Assembly: GCF_009852415.1 (NCBI RefSeq)
Contig: NZ_WOXS01000002.1
Coordinates: forward strand, 2,688,501 to 2,752,500
Origin: Streptomyces sp. Tu 3180
GTDB taxonomy: Bacteria; Actinomycetota; Actinomycetes; Streptomycetales; Streptomycetaceae
DNA length: 64,000 nt
Reading direction: 5' to 3'
Made by a program: the position numbers and the translations under genes. How positions within the stretch are numbered: position 1 is the first letter of the stretch; each line of letters opens with the position of its first letter. This document shows positions 26,470 through 35,561 of this stretch, piece by piece. Below the pieces are notes generated by a model. It was not told the origin of the DNA. It ran no database searches and saw only the letters and a list, made by a program, of their open reading frames with translations.

Positions 26470-27216
26470 TCAGCGGGCGGTGATGTCGACGATCCGCCAC
26501 CGGTCGTCCTCGAGCCGGGCCGTGACGGTGAGCTGGGCCGGCGCGGTGGTGGCCTCGTCCGTGCCGCGGCGGGAGGTCTGGTCGAGGAAGACCAGCAACC
26601 GCGCCCTCCCGCCGTCGAGTTCGATCACTCCGGTGCGGACGGCCCGGGTGCTCAGGGTGACGCGCTGCTCGGTGAGGTCGTCGCGGACCCGGTCGAGGAG
26701 GACGCCGTACTGGCGGGCGGCGCGGCCGTCCAGGACGGTGCGGGCGGAGCGCTCGGCGGCCGCGGTGCCGTCCGGTGTGGAGGAGAAGATCCGGGCGAGG
26801 GCGTTGCCGACCTCGCCGGCGACGCGGGCGGTGGCCCCGGTGTCGGTGAGCGCGCGGTTCTCGGCGGACGGGGCGGAGTTCAGCCGGTGGGCGCCGTGGA
26901 GGAAGCCGCAGCCGCCGAGGACGAGCACCGCGGCGGTTCCGGCGAGGACGATCCGGCGCAGGCGTCCGTCCCGGGCGCGGCGGGTGCCGGCGCCGGGCTC
27001 CCCGTCCCCGTCGTCCGGCCCGCCCTCGTCGTCCGGGCGGTCCGTGCCGTCCGGTGCGGTCGTGTCCCGCGCGCCGTTCCCCGCCGCGGGGCCGTCGGCC
27101 GGGTCGTGGGTCCGCGGCCGGCCGTCCGCCTCCCGGGAGGGGCCCTGCGTCCCTCCTTCCGCCTGCGCGCCGGGCTCGGGCGTCCTGCCCCCGCGCGACA
27201 GCCGTGTCGGTGTCAT
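26470..27216 (-). CDS. Mce-associated membrane protein with long acidic N-terminus
   Basis: A 248-aa protein. The first ~85 residues are a Pro/Gly/Asp-rich cytoplasmic region, then one membrane segment (IVLAGTAAVLVLGGCGFL), then a Mas-type domain with ARIFSSTPDGTAAAERSA and RARLLVFLDQTSRRG and a final DDRWRIVDI. The LGGC inside the helix looks like a lipobox, but its depth in the chain makes lipidation unlikely. Start ATG overlaps the previous gene's stop (27213-27216). Confidence 0.82.
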   Translation of the reverse strand: MTPTRLSRGGRTPEPGAQAEGGTQGPSREADGRPRTHDPADGPAAGNGARDTTAPDGTDRPDDEGGPDDGDGEPGAGTRRARDGRLRRIVLAGTAAVLVLGGCGFLHGAHRLNSAPSAENRALTDTGATARVAGEVGNALARIFSSTPDGTAAAERSARTVLDGRAARQYGVLLDRVRDDLTEQRVTLSTRAVRTGVIELDGGRARLLVFLDQTSRRGTDEATTAPAQLTVTARLEDDRWRIVDITAR

Positions 27217-27728
27217 CGGTCCCCACCCTCCTCGGCCGCCGTGAGCGGTACCGCGCTCAGGGCCCTGACCTTCCACTCCCCCTCGCCCGTGCGGGCCAGG
27301 ACCGCCTCCAGGCGCTTGCGGTCGACGGCCGGCCCGCCCGGCCCGGCGGGGGTGACCTCGACGCGGACGGTGGCGATGAGTTTCGCCGTGCCGGTCCGCG
27401 TGTCGAGCGCGGTGACGGCGGCCTCGGTGACCGTGCCGCGCGCCGAGGCGCCCGCCTCGGTCCCGGTGCGGCCCAGTTCCTCGCGCAGCGGCCCCGTGGA
27501 CGCGGCGCGCCAGGCCCTCACGCCCCGCTCCGCCCGCTGCCGGGTGGAGGCGTCGAACGTGGTGAGCACGGCGACGGCCGCCCGTCCGTCGGCGAGCGCC
27601 TCGTCCCGCTCCCGGCCGTACGCGAGCGCGTCGTCGGTGCGTGCCTGCGCGTAGGTCCACGCGCCCGTGCCGCAGAAGCCGAGGGCCAGCACGAGCCCCG
27701 CTCCGGCGAGGATCCCGCCCCGCCTCAT
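27213..27728 (-). CDS. Mce-associated membrane protein (short form)
   Basis: A 171-aa protein with an N-terminal membrane anchor (GGILAGAGLVLALGFCGTGAW), helical ALAYGRERDEALADGRAAVAVLTTFD and a sheet domain (TGTAKLIATVRVEV...GEWKVRALS). Start and stop both overlap neighbours by ATGA, placing it tightly in the mce operon directly after mceF. Confidence 0.82.
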   Translation of the reverse strand: MRRGGILAGAGLVLALGFCGTGAWTYAQARTDDALAYGRERDEALADGRAAVAVLTTFDASTRQRAERGVRAWRAASTGPLREELGRTGTEAGASARGTVTEAAVTALDTRTGTAKLIATVRVEVTPAGPGGPAVDRKRLEAVLARTGEGEWKVRALSAVPLTAAEEGGDR

Positions 27729-28993
27729 CGCGCGCTCCCGGTGGCCGGGGCGAGGAGTCCCGCCAGGTCCGCCGGCGCCTCGCCGCCCTGGCCGGGCAGG
27801 GCGAGCGCGCCGGGGAGCGCCGCGGCCCCGCCCTTCCCGCTGCCCGGGGGCAGGGAACCGGGCCTGGCGGGTTCGGGCACCGCGCCGCCCTTCGGGGCGT
27901 TCGCCGAGCCGCGCACGTTGGATCCGGAGGACGCCGGGGCGGTGCAGGCCGCGCCGGTGTTGAGGGCGGGCGCGGTGCCGAGGTCGAGTCCGTTGCGGTA
28001 GCGCGTGGCGCCGTATCCGGCGGTGCAGGGAAGGGGTTGGAAGAAGGTGACGGCCATGCCGAGGTTCAGCTTCCCTCCGTCGACGGCGGTGGCGCCGGCG
28101 GCGACGGCCGCCGGGTACTTCACGAGGAGCTCCTCCATGCCGCGCTGCCGGGTGACGGCGATCTCGGAGGTGGTGAGCAGGTTGGCGAGGACGACGCCGA
28201 GGCTCGGGTCGAGGTCCCGCAGGACGCCGCTGACCTGGGTGGCGGCCTCGGGGGTGACGGCGAGCAGGCGGCGCAGGTCGGCGTCGGAGCCCCTGAGGGT
28301 GCGGGCCAGTTCCCGCGCGCCGGTGGCGAAGTCCCGGATGGCCCGCTCCTCCTCGGCCTGGGTGCGCAGGACCGTCTCGCCGTCGGTGATGAGCCGGCTG
28401 GTGGACGGCAGGGCGCGGTCGGCGGCCTCCACGAAGGCGCCGCCGCTGTCGAGCAGCACCCGGAGGTCGTCGCCGTGCCCTTCGAAGGCCTTGCCGAACT
28501 CGTCGACGACCGTGCGCAGGTCCTCCAGCGGAACGGAGCCGACGAGGTCGTCCACACTGGTGAGGACGTCGGTGACGGGTGCCGGCACCCGGGTGTCGGC
28601 CTGTGCGATGCGGGCGCCGTCGGCGAGGTAGGGACCGCCGTCGCTCTCGGGCCGCAGGTCGATGTACTGCTCGCCCACGGCGGAGAGCCCGGCGACCACG
28701 GCGCGGGTGTCGGCGGGGATGCGCGGGGCGGACTCCTTGATGCGCAGTTCGGCGACGACGCCGTCGGCGGTGAGGTCGATCGGGCCGACGCGCCCCACGG
28801 AGACGCCCCGGTAGGTGACGTCGGAGTGGGTGAACAGCCCTCCGGTGCGCGGGAGTCGGACGTCGACGGTGTAGTAGTCGGCGACGCCGACGTACCGGCC
28901 GAGGTCGGCGTAGCGGATGCCGAGGAAGGAGAGGGCGAGGACGGCGACGAGGAGGAAGGCCAGGTTCTTCAGCCGTACGGCGAGGGTGATCAC
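27725..28993 (-). CDS. mceF: MCE-family protein MceF
   Basis: A 422-aa subunit of the Mce lipid importer. One N-terminal membrane helix (LAFLLVAVLALSFLGI) precedes the MCE domain (YTVDVRLPRTGGLFTHSDVTYRG, VGRVGPIDL, VGEQYIDLRP at about 40-120). A long helical region follows, then a low-complexity Gly/Pro/Ala tail. The VTYRGVSVGRV motif and last-of-six position indicate the F subunit. Six MCE subunits are thought to form a hexameric tube carrying lipids to the YrbE channel. Confidence 0.9.
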   Translation of the reverse strand: MITLAVRLKNLAFLLVAVLALSFLGIRYADLGRYVGVADYYTVDVRLPRTGGLFTHSDVTYRGVSVGRVGPIDLTADGVVAELRIKESAPRIPADTRAVVAGLSAVGEQYIDLRPESDGGPYLADGARIAQADTRVPAPVTDVLTSVDDLVGSVPLEDLRTVVDEFGKAFEGHGDDLRVLLDSGGAFVEAADRALPSTSRLITDGETVLRTQAEEERAIRDFATGARELARTLRGSDADLRRLLAVTPEAATQVSGVLRDLDPSLGVVLANLLTTSEIAVTRQRGMEELLVKYPAAVAAGATAVDGGKLNLGMAVTFFQPLPCTAGYGATRYRNGLDLGTAPALNTGAACTAPASSGSNVRGSANAPKGGAVPEPARPGSLPPGSGKGGAAALPGALALPGQGGEAPADLAGLLAPATGSAR

Positions 28994-30330
28994 CTGTCCT
29001 CGCCCCCGTCCGGGGACGCCGCCGGTGCCGTGCCCGCCCCGGTGGCGGGCACGGAGGGCAGCGGCAGCGGCGAGGTGCCCGGCGACGCGCTCCCCGGCGA
29101 CGGGACGGGCGACGCCCCGGACGGCGGCGCGGCTCCCGGTGCGTCCTCGTCCTTCCCGGCGGATCCCTTCCCGGCGGATCCCTTCCCGGCCGCGTCCGGC
29201 CCGCCGCCCGCCGGGGCGGACGGGGAGGGCGTGCCCCGCGGCACCAGCGGCGGGATCACCCGGGTGCCGGGCACGGCGACCAGGTCCAGGTACACGTTGA
29301 GGTAGTCGCCCTTCACCCCGCGCAGCACCTCGTCGGTGAACGGGTACGTCAGCAGCACCTGGAGCGAGTCGGGCAGGTCCGTTCCCGCGTCCGCGAGCGC
29401 CTTCAGGGTCGGCGCGAGGGCCTCGAGGTCGGCGATCATGTCGTCCTTGCTCGCGTCGACGGTGGAGACGGCGACGCCGGAGAGCGTGTCGAGGGAACGC
29501 AGCATCGTCAGCAGCGAGCCGCGCTGCTTCTCCAGCGTCCTCAGTCCGGGCGAGAGGTCGGTGAGGACCGCGCCGACGTCCTCCTTGCGGGTGGCGAGGG
29601 TCGCGGAGAGCCGGTTGACGGCGTCGAGGGCGTCGGTGATGTCGCCCCGGTGGTCGTCGAGTTCGGTCACCAGGGTGTCGACCCGCCGCAGGACGGAACG
29701 GACCTCGGGTTCGCGGCCGCCGAGCGCCGCGTTGAGTTCCCGGGTGATGGTCCTGAGCTGGTTGACGCCGCCGCCGTTGAGCAGCAGGGACAGCGCGCCG
29801 AACACCTCCTCGACCTCGGTGCCGCGGCCGGTGCGCGAGACCGGGATGACGTCCCCGTCCGCCAGCCTCCCGGTCCCGGCCGTGCGGGCGGGCGCGACGA
29901 GCTGGACGTACTTCTCGCCCAGCAGGCTGGACTGTTCGATCCTCGCGCCGGCGTCGGCGGGCAGCCGCACGTCGCCGTTGATGCTCATGGTGACGCGGGC
30001 CGACCAGTCGTCGCGGCCGAGGTCGATGCCGGTGACCCGGCCGACGGCGACGTCGTTCACCTTCACCGCGGCGTGCGGGACGAGGCTGAGCACGTCCTGC
30101 AGTTCCGCGGTGACGGTGTAGGGGCGGTCGCCGAGGTCGGCGCCGCCGGGCAGCGGCAGGTCCTCCAGGCCGTCGAAGCGCGGTGGTCCGACGACGACCG
30201 CGCCGAGGGCCAGGGCGAAACCGAGGCCGAGGGCGAGGAGCCCGCCCAGGGTGAGGCCGGCGGCGCCGCCCGTGGCGAGCACGCCGCGCCCGATCCCGCG
30301 GGCCCCGGTGCGCCGTGTGCCGCGCTTCAT
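28990..30330 (-). CDS. mceE: MCE-family protein MceE, without a visible lipobox
   Basis: A 446-aa subunit. The MCE domain follows a hydrophobic N-terminal stretch and the E-type marker DLPLPGGADLG. KVNDVAVGRVTGIDLG and LGEKYVQLVAP are MCE motifs; a helical region and a Pro/Ser/Gly-rich tail with a GKGSA repeat follow. MceE proteins are often lipoproteins (LprK type). Here no Cys is seen near the end of the hydrophobic segment, so it is probably a membrane-anchored form. ATGA overlap with both neighbours. Confidence 0.9.
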   Translation of the reverse strand: MKRGTRRTGARGIGRGVLATGGAAGLTLGGLLALGLGFALALGAVVVGPPRFDGLEDLPLPGGADLGDRPYTVTAELQDVLSLVPHAAVKVNDVAVGRVTGIDLGRDDWSARVTMSINGDVRLPADAGARIEQSSLLGEKYVQLVAPARTAGTGRLADGDVIPVSRTGRGTEVEEVFGALSLLLNGGGVNQLRTITRELNAALGGREPEVRSVLRRVDTLVTELDDHRGDITDALDAVNRLSATLATRKEDVGAVLTDLSPGLRTLEKQRGSLLTMLRSLDTLSGVAVSTVDASKDDMIADLEALAPTLKALADAGTDLPDSLQVLLTYPFTDEVLRGVKGDYLNVYLDLVAVPGTRVIPPLVPRGTPSPSAPAGGGPDAAGKGSAGKGSAGKDEDAPGAAPPSGASPVPSPGSASPGTSPLPLPSVPATGAGTAPAASPDGGEDR

Positions 30331-31355
30331 CGCTCCCCCTTCCCGGGGGCCGCGGACCCGTCGCCGCCCGTCGCGGGCAGCGGCAGCAGCGGCCCGCCCA
30401 TGCTGATCTCGTTGAGGTTGGCCCGCCCGTCGAGGGTGCGGGTGTCGGGGTTGTAGGCGCCGACGACGTTGGACGCGGCCAGCGGTGCCACGTCCAGCGC
30501 CTCGGCGAGCGAGGCCCGCTGCTCGACGAGGGTCCGGGTGAGCGGGACGAGCCGGTCGACGTTCTTCTTCAGCTCGCCCCGGTTGTCCTCGATGAACGTC
30601 TTGACCCGGCCCAGGGCGGTGCCGAGTTCCTCGAGCGCGCCGGCGAGGTCGTCCTTGTTGTCGGCGAAGAAGCCGACGACCTCGTCCAGGCGTTCCTGCG
30701 CGGTGCGCACGTCGGTGTCCTTCTCCTTCAGCATGGTGGTGAAGGTCTGGAGCCGGCGGAGCGTGCCGAACAGGTCGCCGCTGCTCGCGTCGAGGGTCTT
30801 CGCCGCCTTGCCGAACTCCTCGACGCTGTCGCCGATGGCCTCGCCGTTGCCGTCGAGGTTGGCGGCGCCGGTCCGCAGCAGCTCGGACAGGGCGCCCGCG
30901 GAGTTGGCGCCGTCCGGGCCGAGGGCCCGGCCCAGTTCGGTGATCGAGTCGTAGATCTGGTCGATCTCGACGGGGGTGCGGTTGCGGGAGGCGGGCAGGA
31001 CGGCGCCCTCGGCGAGGGCGGGGCCCGCGCCGTAGGCCGGGGTGAGCTGCACGTAGCGGTCGGCGACGACGCTCGGCGCGACGACGACGGCCCGCGCGCC
31101 CTCGGGCACCCGCACGCCCTCGTCCAGGAGGAGGCCGACGCGGACCGTGGTGCCCTGCGGCCGCACCGACTCCACCTCGCCGACCCGTACGCCGAGGACG
31201 CGCAGGTCGGATCCGGCGTGGATGCCGGTGGCGCGGTCGAAGTAGGCGGTGATGCGGGTGCCGTCGGAGCCGAGGACCCGGGCGGTGGTCAGGCCGCCGG
31301 CGACGAGCACCGCGAGGGCGGACACGCCGGCGAGGATTCTTCCGCGTCTGTTCAT
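30327..31355 (-). CDS. mceD: MCE-family protein MceD
   Basis: A 342-aa subunit: N-terminal helix (ILAGVSALAVLVAGGLTTA), MCE domain with YFDRATGIHAGSDLRVLGVRV and VADRYVQLTPAYGAG, then the long helical barrel-forming region. ATG 31355 gives MNRRGRILAG 4 nt after the mceC stop; a GTG at 31367 in the same frame would overlap mceC and cannot be ruled out. Confidence 0.9.
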   Translation of the reverse strand: MNRRGRILAGVSALAVLVAGGLTTARVLGSDGTRITAYFDRATGIHAGSDLRVLGVRVGEVESVRPQGTTVRVGLLLDEGVRVPEGARAVVVAPSVVADRYVQLTPAYGAGPALAEGAVLPASRNRTPVEIDQIYDSITELGRALGPDGANSAGALSELLRTGAANLDGNGEAIGDSVEEFGKAAKTLDASSGDLFGTLRRLQTFTTMLKEKDTDVRTAQERLDEVVGFFADNKDDLAGALEELGTALGRVKTFIEDNRGELKKNVDRLVPLTRTLVEQRASLAEALDVAPLAASNVVGAYNPDTRTLDGRANLNEISMGGPLLPLPATGGDGSAAPGKGER

Positions 31356-31359
31356 CTCA

Positions 31360-32445
31360 TCACTCACCGCTCTGCCGGGCCGCCGTCGTCTGCTTCGGCG
31401 GCATGCATCCGGTCTCGGGCAGGGACGTCCCGGGCAGGTAGTCGCGGGGCACGACACCGCACAGGTAGCTGTCGAACCAGCGGCCGTTGCCCAGGGTGTT
31501 GCCCACCAGGCGGTAGTACGGGCCGACCAGGGCGAGGGTCTTGCCGAGCTGGGTGTTGTTCTTCTCCAGGACGCCGGTGACGCGGCCGAGGGCCTTGAGG
31601 GTGGGGCCGAGCTGCCTGTCGTTGTCGTCGACGAGGCCGCCGAGTTCGGCGCCGAGTTCCCGGCTGCCCTTGAGCAGGGCGCGGATGGCGGCGCGGCGGT
31701 CCTTCAGTTCGCCGAGCAGGGAGCCGCCGTCCTCGACGAGGGTCTCGAAACTGGACTTCTGGTTCTGCAGCGTCCTGGTGAACCGGGCGCTGCCCTTGAG
31801 GAGTTCGGAGAGTTCCGCGTCGCGCCGGGAGAGGGCCTTCGACAGGTCGGACAGGCCGCCGGCGGCCTTGCGCACGTGCGGCGGGGAGTTCTCGAAGGTG
31901 TCGGAGAGGGTCTCGAAGCTCTCCGCGAGCTTGGAGGTGTCGAGGGCGTCGACGGTGCCGCTGAGGTCCTGGAACGCCTGCGTCACGTCGTAGGGGCTGG
32001 TGGTGCGCGACAGCGGGATGCGGCGGCCGGGGTCCTGGCGGCCGGCGCCGAGCGGGTCGAGCGCCAGGTACTTGTCGCCGAGGACGGTCCTGATGGCGAT
32101 GGCGGCGGTCGTGCGGTCGCCGAGCCAGGCGTCCTCGACCTCGAAGGTGACCTTCACCTTGGCGCCGTCGAGGGCGACGCCGGTGACCCGGCCGACCTTG
32201 ACGCCGGCGATGCGCACCTCGTCGCCCTCGTCGAGGCCGGCCGCCTCGGAGAAGTCGGCGCTGTAGGAGGTGCCGCCGCCGAACGGCAGCCGCTCCGCGT
32301 GGTAGGCGAGGGCGGTGAGCAGGGCGAGGGCGAGCAGCCCGGCGACGGCGACGGCGACGGGGTTGCGCTCCCTGACCGGGGTGATGCGCGGGCGCCGGGA
32401 CGCGCGCGTGCGGGTGGTTCGGTCGCGCCGGGTGAACGGTCTCAT
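31360..32445 (-). CDS. mceC: MCE-family protein MceC
   Basis: A 361-aa subunit with a basic N-terminus, one membrane segment (NPVAVAVAGLLALALLTALAY), MCE domain (YSADFSEAAGLDEGDEVRIAGV, LGDKYLALDPLG) and a long helical region ending in WFDSYLCGVVPRDYLPG, a conserved C-type ending. Start ATG 32445 overlaps the mceB stop by ATGA; the open frame upstream lies inside mceB. Confidence 0.9.
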   Translation of the reverse strand: MRPFTRRDRTTRTRASRRPRITPVRERNPVAVAVAGLLALALLTALAYHAERLPFGGGTSYSADFSEAAGLDEGDEVRIAGVKVGRVTGVALDGAKVKVTFEVEDAWLGDRTTAAIAIRTVLGDKYLALDPLGAGRQDPGRRIPLSRTTSPYDVTQAFQDLSGTVDALDTSKLAESFETLSDTFENSPPHVRKAAGGLSDLSKALSRRDAELSELLKGSARFTRTLQNQKSSFETLVEDGGSLLGELKDRRAAIRALLKGSRELGAELGGLVDDNDRQLGPTLKALGRVTGVLEKNNTQLGKTLALVGPYYRLVGNTLGNGRWFDSYLCGVVPRDYLPGTSLPETGCMPPKQTTAARQSGE

Positions 32446-33500
32446 CCGCGGCACCTCGGTTCGGTGATCGCGATGCCGGTCGGCGGTTCGGAGCCGTCGG
32501 AGGTGGTCACTCCGCTCACGCGCGCCTCGCAGAGGTAGAGGTTGAACCACGATCCGTAGGAGGACAGTCGGGCCAGGGCGGTCATCTTGGCGGGGGTCCT
32601 GTCGAGGAAGTCCTCGATCTGCGGGGTGTGTTCGCCGAGGTTCGCCGAGAGCCGGCCCAGTTCGCGGATGTCCCGCTCGAGGGGGGCGCGCCCGTCCTCG
32701 AGGAGGCCGGCGGTGACGGTGGTCAGGTCGCCCATGGCCTCGACGGCCTCGCCGAGGGGTTCGCGGTCGTCGTTGAAGCCGGTGACGAGGTCCCGCAGGG
32801 TGACGACGAGGTCGTCGAAGTCGGCCTCGCGGTCGTTGAGGGTGTTCAGGACGGTGGTGAGGTTGTCGACGACCTGGCCGATCACCTCGTCCTTGGCCGC
32901 GACGGTCGTGCTGAGCGAGCCGATGTGGCGGATCAGGCTGTCGACGGTGGCGCCCTCGCCCTGGAGCACCTGCACGATCGACCCGGCGAGTTCGTTGACG
33001 TCCTTCGGGGACAGCCCCTCGAACAGCGGCTTGAAGCCGTTGAAGAGCAGGGTCAGGTCGAGGGCGGGCGTGGTGCGGTCGAGCGGGATGGTGTCGCCCG
33101 CCTCCAGGGCGCCGGCGAGGTCGCCGCTGCCGCGGCCGAGCGAGACGTAGCGCCGGCCGACCATGTCGAGGTACTTCACGGCGGCGGTGGCCGAGCGGGG
33201 CAGCCTGCGGTCCTCGCGGACGGTGAAGGTGACCTCGGCGGTGCGCCGCTGCACGACGCGGACGCCGGTCACCTCGCCGACCTCCACCCCGGAGATCCGC
33301 ACGCTGTCGCCGTCCATGAGCCCGGTGACGTCGGTGAAGAGGGCCTTGTACGTGAGGGTGCCGGAGCGGACGCCGGTGTCGGCGACGCTCAGCCCGAGCA
33401 CGGTCGTGGCGAGGGCGGTCACCACCACGAAGGCGAGGGACTTGAGCAGCGGCCCGGTCAGCGGGCGGCGCCGGGTGTGCGCGTGGTCCGGGGCGGTCAT
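32442..33500 (-). CDS. mceB: MCE-family protein MceB
   Basis: A 352-aa subunit: membrane segment (LLKSLAFVVVTALATTVLGL), MCE domain (YKALFTDVTGLMDGDSVRISGVEV, VGRRYVSLGRGSG), helical region and the B-type ending SYGSWFNLYLCEA. ATGA overlaps on both sides. Confidence 0.9.
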   Translation of the reverse strand: MTAPDHAHTRRRPLTGPLLKSLAFVVVTALATTVLGLSVADTGVRSGTLTYKALFTDVTGLMDGDSVRISGVEVGEVTGVRVVQRRTAEVTFTVREDRRLPRSATAAVKYLDMVGRRYVSLGRGSGDLAGALEAGDTIPLDRTTPALDLTLLFNGFKPLFEGLSPKDVNELAGSIVQVLQGEGATVDSLIRHIGSLSTTVAAKDEVIGQVVDNLTTVLNTLNDREADFDDLVVTLRDLVTGFNDDREPLGEAVEAMGDLTTVTAGLLEDGRAPLERDIRELGRLSANLGEHTPQIEDFLDRTPAKMTALARLSSYGSWFNLYLCEARVSGVTTSDGSEPPTGIAITEPRCRG

Positions 33501-34747
33501 CGAAGGGTCACCTCCGTCCCGCGGTAGACCGGGCCGGCGAGCAGGCTGCTCCAGTCGGGCAGCTCGCCGGGGTGCTTGCCGGCGGCGGGCGCGAGCAGTT
33601 CGTTGACGAGGTCGTTCTCCTGCGGGGAGTTGGCGGGCCCGAGGTCCTGGCCGGCCGCGGCGGCGGTCCGCGCGGCGGGCCGGGCGAGGGAGCCGAGGTA
33701 GGGCACGGCGGGGCAGCGGGGGCCGCCGCCGGAGTCGTACGCCGGGGTGTCGCGGCCGGGGCGGTAGGCGCCGCGCGAGGGGACGGTGGTGAGGTCGACG
33801 TGGACGCCGGGCCGGTCGGTGCCCTTGCCGAGCGCCCGGTCCATGGCGGGCACGAACTCGGCGAGGGTGCGCAGGGTGCAGGGGAAGGCGGAGGAGTACT
33901 CGGCGAGCAGTTCCAGGGTGGGCCGGCCGGTGGCGCTGAGCCGGATGATGTTGTCCTTGTTCTTCTGGAGGAACGCCGTGATGTCCTCGGCCGTCCGGGT
34001 GGTGGCGCCGAGGGTGCCGGCGAGTTCGGCCTCCTGCTCGGCGAGGGTGCCGCTGGTGGTGGTGAAGTCGGTGAGCGCCGTGAGGATGTCGGGTGCGGCG
34101 TCCGCGTAGACGTGGCTGACCTTCACGAGTTCCCTGAGGTCGCGGTTGAGGGCGGGCAGGTGGGGGTTGAACTCCTCCAGGTGCTCGTCCAGTCGCGTCA
34201 GCGTGTCGCCGAGCTGCTCGCCGCGTCCTTCCAGGGCCCGGGAGACGGCCGACAGGGTCGCGGAGAGCTTCTGCGGCTGGACGGCGGTGAGCATCGGCAG
34301 GACGTCGTCGAGGACCTGCTGGAGCTCCACGGCGTTCGCGGAGCGGTCCTGGGGGATGACGGCTCCGGCGGCCAGCGGTTCGGCCGAGGGGTGCTCGGGC
34401 GGCACGAGGGCCACGAACCGCTCGCCGAACAGGGTGGTCGGCAGCATCTGGGCGCGCACGTCGGACGGCACGTGGTCCAGGGCGCCGGGTTTCATGGCGA
34501 GGGTGAGCCGGGCGCCGTCGTCGGTGGCGTCGACGGCGCGGACCTCGCCGACGACGACGCCGCGCAGTTTCACCTCGGCGCCCGGGTGCATCTCGTTGCC
34601 GACGCTGCCGGTCTCGACGACCACCGGGTCGGAGTCGGTGAACCGCTTGTCGTAGACGGCGACGGCCAGCCAGACCAGCAGGGCGGGCACCAGCAGGAAC
34701 ACCACCCCGGCCGACCGGCGGCGCAGCGTCTCGCCTCGTGTGCTCAT
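33497..34747 (-). CDS. mceA: MCE-family protein MceA
   Basis: A 416-aa first MCE subunit. N-terminal helix (AGVVFLLVPALLVWLAVAVY), MCE domain with GNEMHPGAEVKLRGVVVGEV and TTLFGERFVALVPPE, a helical region, and an extended C-terminus. One nucleotide separates it from the YrbE gene upstream. A substrate cannot be inferred directly; steroid or lipid import is the known role of related systems. Confidence 0.9.
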   Translation of the reverse strand: MSTRGETLRRRSAGVVFLLVPALLVWLAVAVYDKRFTDSDPVVVETGSVGNEMHPGAEVKLRGVVVGEVRAVDATDDGARLTLAMKPGALDHVPSDVRAQMLPTTLFGERFVALVPPEHPSAEPLAAGAVIPQDRSANAVELQQVLDDVLPMLTAVQPQKLSATLSAVSRALEGRGEQLGDTLTRLDEHLEEFNPHLPALNRDLRELVKVSHVYADAAPDILTALTDFTTTSGTLAEQEAELAGTLGATTRTAEDITAFLQKNKDNIIRLSATGRPTLELLAEYSSAFPCTLRTLAEFVPAMDRALGKGTDRPGVHVDLTTVPSRGAYRPGRDTPAYDSGGGPRCPAVPYLGSLARPAARTAAAAGQDLGPANSPQENDLVNELLAPAAGKHPGELPDWSSLLAGPVYRGTEVTLR

Positions 34748-34748
34748 C

Positions 34749-35555
34749 TCACCCCGCCACCTTCACGGTCGTGGTCGCGCCCCACAGGGCCAGCGACAGG
34801 AAGAAGTCGGTGACGCTGATCAGCACGATGGCGTTGCGCACGGACCGGCCGACGGCGACGCCGACGCCGGCCGGGCCGCCCGAGGCGCGGAAGCCGTAGT
34901 AGCAGTGGGCGAGGATCACCATCACGCTGAAGATCAGCACCTTCAGCACGGACAGCAGGACGTCCGTCGGGGACAGGAACAGGTTGAAGTAGTGGTCGTA
35001 GGTGCCCCGGGACTGGCCGTTGAACAGGACGGTCACGTAGCGGGACGCCAGGTAGGAGGAGAGCAGCCCGATCGCGTAGAGCGGGACGATGGCGACGACC
35101 CCGGCGATGATGCGGGTGGTGACCAGGTAGGGCATGGAGCGGATGCCCATGCCCTCGAGGGCGTCGACCTCCTCGTTGATGCGCATGGCGCCGAGCTGGG
35201 CGGTGAAGCCGGCGCCGACGGTCGCGGAGAGGGCGAGTCCGGCGACGAGCGGGGCGATCTCGCGGGTGTTGAAGTAGGCGGAGACGAATCCGGTGAAGGC
35301 GGCCGTGCCGATCTGGTCGAGGGCCGCGTAGCCCTGGAGCCCGACGACGGTCCCGGTGAAGAGGGTCATCGCGGTCATCACGCCGATGGTGCCGCCGATG
35401 ACGCCGAGGCCGCCGGAACCGAAGGCGACCTCGGCGAGGAGGCGCTGCACCTCCTTGAGGTAGCGGCGCAGGGTCCGGGGGATCCACAGCAGGGCCCGGG
35501 CGTAGAAGAGCAGGTGGTCGCCGGAGCGGTCGAGCCAGGCGAGCGGGGAGGCCAT
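34749..35555 (-). CDS. yrbEB: YrbE/MlaE-family ABC permease (second)
   Basis: A 268-aa inner-membrane permease with about five helices. The MlaE family region LSATVGAGFTAQLGAMRINEEVDALEGMGI, containing the E-x-x-A-L-x-x-M-G coupling motif, is present. It forms the channel of the Mce importer with its partner YrbE and the MceG ATPase. Six nt downstream of the first YrbE gene. Confidence 0.92.
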   Translation of the reverse strand: MASPLAWLDRSGDHLLFYARALLWIPRTLRRYLKEVQRLLAEVAFGSGGLGVIGGTIGVMTAMTLFTGTVVGLQGYAALDQIGTAAFTGFVSAYFNTREIAPLVAGLALSATVGAGFTAQLGAMRINEEVDALEGMGIRSMPYLVTTRIIAGVVAIVPLYAIGLLSSYLASRYVTVLFNGQSRGTYDHYFNLFLSPTDVLLSVLKVLIFSVMVILAHCYYGFRASGGPAGVGVAVGRSVRNAIVLISVTDFFLSLALWGATTTVKVAG

Positions 35556-35561
35556 CGCGGG

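Noticed and set aside
24989..27226. A 745-codon minus-strand frame across three Mce-associated genes
   Set aside because: Arg/Pro/Gly-rich shadow sequence upstream of 25828. The true gene is the final 279 codons, with its own GAGGAGG site.
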